This document shows, piece after piece, positions 45,301-51,300 of a stretch of 64,000 bases of DNA. A program made the translations under genes and the position numbers. The stretch lies in NCBI GenBank assembly GCA_028023455.1, contig JAQFVV010006311.1, forward strand, positions 2,218,147 to 2,282,146, given 5' to 3'. Position 1 is the stretch's first letter. Each line of letters starts with the position of its first letter. This DNA is from Epiperipatus broadwayi. Its lineage: Eukaryota > Onychophora > Udeonychophora > Euonychophora > Peripatidae. The notes under the pieces were generated by a model. It was not told the DNA's origin and searched no databases. It saw only the letters and a list, made by a program, of their open reading frames with translations.

Positions 45301-48300
45301 GCTTTGCAAGCACATCATACTGCTCACATACACAATACACACTGTACTGCTTTCTAATATTTTGAGATATATTTTTTACATTAAATATATTATCTTCTTG
45401 CAAATTAGCATATCTAGGATATTTTTGTATTTGCATAACTTTAATAAAGTGCACATTATCTTTTTTCTAGACTGAATCATTAATGTCTTTTATAATGGCT
45501 AATTTTACACACACAGTCATGCGAGTTTTTTTTTTTTCAGTGTTATAGTTTATTTAGGTAAATATAACAAAAAGCAATTTAAAAGTCTATTTAACAAATA
45601 CTTTATTATAGTAGTGAGAAAAAAAATATTAAATCATTCTGATTTCATAGTACTTTTCACATTTAATCCTTATATTTTCATCCATTTTCCTTATTAAAAT
45701 GATTTTATCTAATTGGAATTAGATGCAATCAAACTTGCCCTGAAGTTCTATTATAAAACGTGATGTTTTTATCATACTGTAAAATTTAAAAGTTTGAATT
45801 TAGCAGTTAAGATTTGGCAATATAAGTAGAAGATAGGTATAAAAAATGTTAAAAAATAATAATATAGGTTAAAGAAAATTGTACATATTGAATGTTAATA
45901 TAATGAATAATAATAGTGTAAAATATAAAAGTATGTATGAATAATGTTAAAAATTAAATATTAAAATGATTATAAAATAAAAAAATAAATGAAATAAAAA
46001 TAATATGAATATAGAATACAAAAGAGTAAAATGTATAATCTATAAAAAGTTAATAACTATATAAAGTTATATAAAGATATATGTCGATATATAAACAATG
46101 ATTATAAGATAGAATATATATAAATATAATGTAAAATTATATGCTTATATATATATATTTGTATTCATGAATTTGTATTATATTTGTCATAGTTCTGAAG
46201 ATTTCTGGAGCAACAGTGGGTTGCAAAAGAGCATTGTAAAAAGTAATAAAGAACATAGATAATATTAATATAAATGAAGTTACTATGTTTTATATAATTA
46301 GTGAATAATAGACTATCTTTTCAAATAAATAAGTTCACTAAATGAAATTCCTCACAAATATTTCCTCATAATTCCATTCATTTATATTATAATAAATTGA
46401 CATCAAGATGCACTATGACAATAACTCCATGTATTTCACATTGCATAGTTTTGTGAATGCCAAATCAGTGCTTAAAGTCCCTAGATAAAACCCAGTTGTC
46501 ACTCCCAGTGCTTGAACTTTTTATGAACTCCCAAGCAATAAAATCCTTTGATTATTACTATTTTTTAATTCAAGTATTACAGTATTTTTAACAATAAATC
46601 CATGATTACAGCATTTTATCAATTTCCCTTAGAATTTTTAACTATTTTTTATTAATTTTAGTTTTAAAACTAATTCCAAAAAATGCCCAAGATCTTATAA
46701 GTAAAATAATTAAATACTATATGAGATAAGTGAACTAATTATTCAAAAAAACATTCATTAAAAATATTACAACCTAACCCTTTATAAAAACCACCAATCT
46801 ATTCTGTTTTTCATAACTGCACATTCCAAATAAAATATTTATTAACCTTTCTTCAATCTGATTTTTGTCTCTTATGCTTATTAAAATTAGCCAATGCATT
46901 TAATACATATTTTAATTTTTTTATGATTATTTCCATCAAGTTATCCAATTTTCCAAATATTTAAAAATAGCTTTCTATCTAATGCTTATATCTCATTACA
47001 TATGCAATATCTGTTTTACAAATATTCTCTTTCCCATATCTATCTTTTCTTTAAGATTACTAACATCTTATACATACATATCTTCCAATCCATATGCAAA
47101 TTTCCTAATAAATGTCTATACAATCTTTATACTTTTTTTATCAAAATATTCATCAAAATAATCCAATTCTCTCTGTCAAATATTTTTAAAAATCAATGAA
47201 ATATAACAACCATTCCTCAGGATATATCTCTCTGAACTCTCAATAAAGCTTTAGTTTAGAAATTTGTTGCATTAGAACATGTAACCTCTGGAATCCTAAA
47301 TGTTGATAGAAAAGCTAATTGCCACTTCCATAAATCATAGATTACAAATATCAACTGATTCCCTCAAATTAGCCTTTATTAAGTTAACTGGAATCTTAAT
47401 GATTATTTGAGTTCCACCCCAAGTGTTTGGCAATCAAACTTCATTTTCAAATTTATTTATTTTTAATGTATTTTTTTAAATATTTAGAATATGGCCTTAT
47501 TCATGAATCCAATTTATTTAAAATATATATTTTATCATTTTGTAAATACTTTTGTGAGTTTTAAATCTATAAATTGACTTGCAAAAATAATTTAAACTAA
47601 TTTAATAACATTTATATATATGTATAAACTTGTATTTATGTAAATAACACTTAAAAAGTCAATGTTTTGTTTATTTATATTTCTCAAGGATATAACATAC
47701 ATTTAAAAAAATAGTTAATCGTAGCTAAGGTTAATATCTCATAATTGATAATCAATTGGAATGGTTCAATATTTAGAAAGAATAGTCATATAAACCCAAT
47801 ATGTGGAAAAAGGTATAAAATAAGCATACATTTGTGATAACAGGATAAGTAAGGGGATTTACTTCAATTGTTTATCTAGCTATCTATTTACCTATTTATT
47901 TATCAATCTGCAATTTTTCATTTCAGTTAAATCTTTTACAATTTTTTCCTTCATTTTTTATAATCTACTTCATATTTATCTATTGACTATTTTTCAATTA
48001 AGAGAGATGAAAGGCCAAAATAGAGGTGTTCAAACATATAATTATTTGTCAAGTGAAATAAAGATATATTTTCAAGCATATTTCACTTTTCAAAATAAAT
48101 GTTTTTCCTCTCATATGAAATTTAAAGTTTTCATAGTATATAAAACTCAAACATACTGAAAGTTTAAATTCATTACATTTTTTTTAATTATTTCATTTAT
48201 TATTTAAATATATAGTCAAGTACTAAACTTATTTCTGAATCGTCACTGCTCACTTGATCAAATAAAATCCAGCTTCTAATCTCCACTAAATTTTAGTAAA

Positions 48301-51300
48301 AAACAATACAAGTACATCACTCTAATTTTTAAATAATTTGAAAGAAATAGAATTGCAGGTTCACCTCTTCTTTTTCTATAGCTGAATTTCATTACTTACT
48401 GAATACATTTTCTATCAACCAGTTAACCAAAGAATTATAAATCATTTATTTTAACATTTAAATTACTTTTACCATCTTTCTATTGGTGATATTCTATCTA
48501 GTTATTTTAATGAGAGTTTATGTCATCTGTTGTTAAACTTTTTTTTCCTCACTCATTCTTTGAAATAAATTGAAATTAAAAGAAAACAATTTCTTGAATT
48601 ATTTGTTTAAAATTTATTCAATTCAGCATATTTCACTTTTCAAAATAAATATTTTTCCTGTCATATATTTTCAATTATTCTGACGACATAAAATTTTTTT
48701 GAACTTTTCTCTCATTAATTTATAACTAGCAGCTTTTTTAATATGATGACTCAACTCATTATTCAAATCATTTCAATTCTTGAACAATTCTTGAAAAAGT
48801 TAAGATTTCATTTTTAAGCTACATATAAAATTCAGGCAGTTGTTTACTAAAATTTTCCAAATCTTTACTTGCTAAATTATATTTTAAATAGTTATCTTTC
48901 TATTTTGATATCGAATAAAAATTTTTTGCAAATCTAAAATAATTAACAGTATTAAATGTGTAGTAGTAGTGATGCGATGCACTGTGACTTCTCCTTATAT
49001 GGAGTCAGGAATCTCTCAGCAACTATGCCCAGAGAAACCTGTTAGCTAATTTACCTTCCCTTTCCATTCCCTGCCCTAAGTTTTTCCCATATTCTTCTCT
49101 ATCCTGCTCCATCCCATTTCTATAACATAATCTTTGTCAACTCCATGGCCTTTATATTTAAAACCCCCTTCTGTTCTCAAACCCAGCATAAAAACCAATA
49201 ACCCACTTTCTCTATAATCATTTTGTTTATATTTATTCTTTTACAACTTCATTATTTATACCCTTTCTGCTTTCAGGCATTAACATTCAATTTATAGATG
49301 CCTAATATTTTCTGTTTTCCTTACACAACATGCAGAATAAGTCGTCCACATTTTTCTAATATGTATATTCCATTGCTGCTTTCCTTGCTATTATTATAAA
49401 TTAACTCGCACCCAATATTCCGTTTACTTCTATATATATTTAAACTCTTTTTACTCTCCATACTAGTTCTCATTTCTTCAACTCTCTATTCTTTATTAAT
49501 GCATCTATTCTTCTATCCCATTCCTTGCCACTATAACACTCAACAATTCTATTACAATCATCTCACCTTTTGTATAACTATACTGCCATAAATTCTTTAT
49601 CCGAATCTGTATACCGCATTACCTTTCTCACCCATCTTGTTGTATGGCCTTTACTCATAAACCTAATTAAATACTATTTTGACTATTCTCTTATTATCCA
49701 TAAACTACAATCTATCGAACATTTTCATTTTGCTTTTTGCTTCTCTCATATAAAAACTTGACCATTCCATTTCTCCTTGAATTGCTTCCATTGCCATCCA
49801 CACATTTGCATCTAACTCATGTCTCCTACTTCTCTTTGTACTTTTTCTAAGTAATCTAACACCCATTTATTAATACATAATGCATCGTTACCATATGATA
49901 ACTCTGCTACTGCCATTCTCTTCCATACAATTCTAGCTGCATTTTATTTATTATATGAAAACACTGTTAATTTCTTTATCAGTCCTTTTCTTTTCTTTAC
50001 TTCATTAATCCATTTTTTCTCCCATTCATCCAGCAATTTTTCTGATTATTTAAGACAATTCCGAAATAGTTAGACCTATTCACCCACACTTAACTTTATA
50101 TCCCCCAATAAAAATTATTTTTCTTCATTTTCCCCAGTATTAATCATCATTACTTTTGATTTTTCTTCACTAAATTTAATCCCAATCTCTTTGGCCACCC
50201 TTGCGCATGTCCTCAGCATAACTTCCATATCTTCCCTTCTTATAGGGCACAAGAAGATATCTGCAAATAAAAGACCCGATAATATATATACTCCCTTGCC
50301 ACCTTTTAATGGTATCTCTACTTTTCTTCCTAGTCTTTCTATAGCTCTCTCCATTTCTCCCAAACACAACAAAAACACAATAGGTGACATAGGGTATCCT
50401 TGCCTTAGTCTCACCCATTTTTAACTTTAAATGATTCTATATTTCCTAATTGATATATATATATAGTAATTATTTTCATATCGCTTAATAATATCCACTA
50501 AAGCTCCATTCATTCCCAAATTTACTAAACTTATCCATAATCTATTTCTATTTACTTTATCGTATGCCTTCTCTATACCTATAAAAACCATATATAATTG
50601 TCTACCTGTATTTTTACACATATCTATAAGTTGTGTAACTACAAATAAATTATCTCCAATTTCTCCATACAATCGTGCCATCTAGTGCAAGCTTTAGTAA
50701 TCAACAGATGCTAAAAGGTTGTGCATTTTAATCTCTATCCAATGACTTCTCATCCAATATCCCAGACTAGTTTCTAGTTTATAGCATTCATCACGGGGGA
50801 GCCTTGAATCACAGAGCAGTGCACCTAGCTCTTAAAATCCAATGCACATTTCCAGCACCCATCTTTTAACACACTGATGAACATCATAAGCTAGAATCTA
50901 GTCTGGAGATATTGGATAAGAAGACACTATAGATAAGGATTAAAATGCACAATCTTCTAGCATTTATTGATTATTAAAGCTTGCACTATGTTGCACATTG
51001 TGTGGAGAAATTTTCTAGTTTTAATACCTTGTGTCAGCATAAAAAAGTTAGACATATGATGTTTCAATAGTATTAATGTGTTAAGCATTATTACATCTTG
51101 ACCAATATTCTTCTTAAAACAGGCAAAACCCTCCATACAGTAGTGCCACTCAGTGACAACCTGAGTAATCAATGGATGCCAGAAGGCTAGTTTCTGGCTT
51201 GTATGGAGAGTTTTGCCTGTTTTAATAACAGTAATGTGCTAGCATAAGAAATAGTGATCATGTGAATATTCTTCTTATTAAAAAACTGAAATTTCTTTCA

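Noticed and set aside
49570-49761. Plus-strand open frame at 49.6 kb
   Set aside because: It is antisense to the LINE fragment at 48955-50682.
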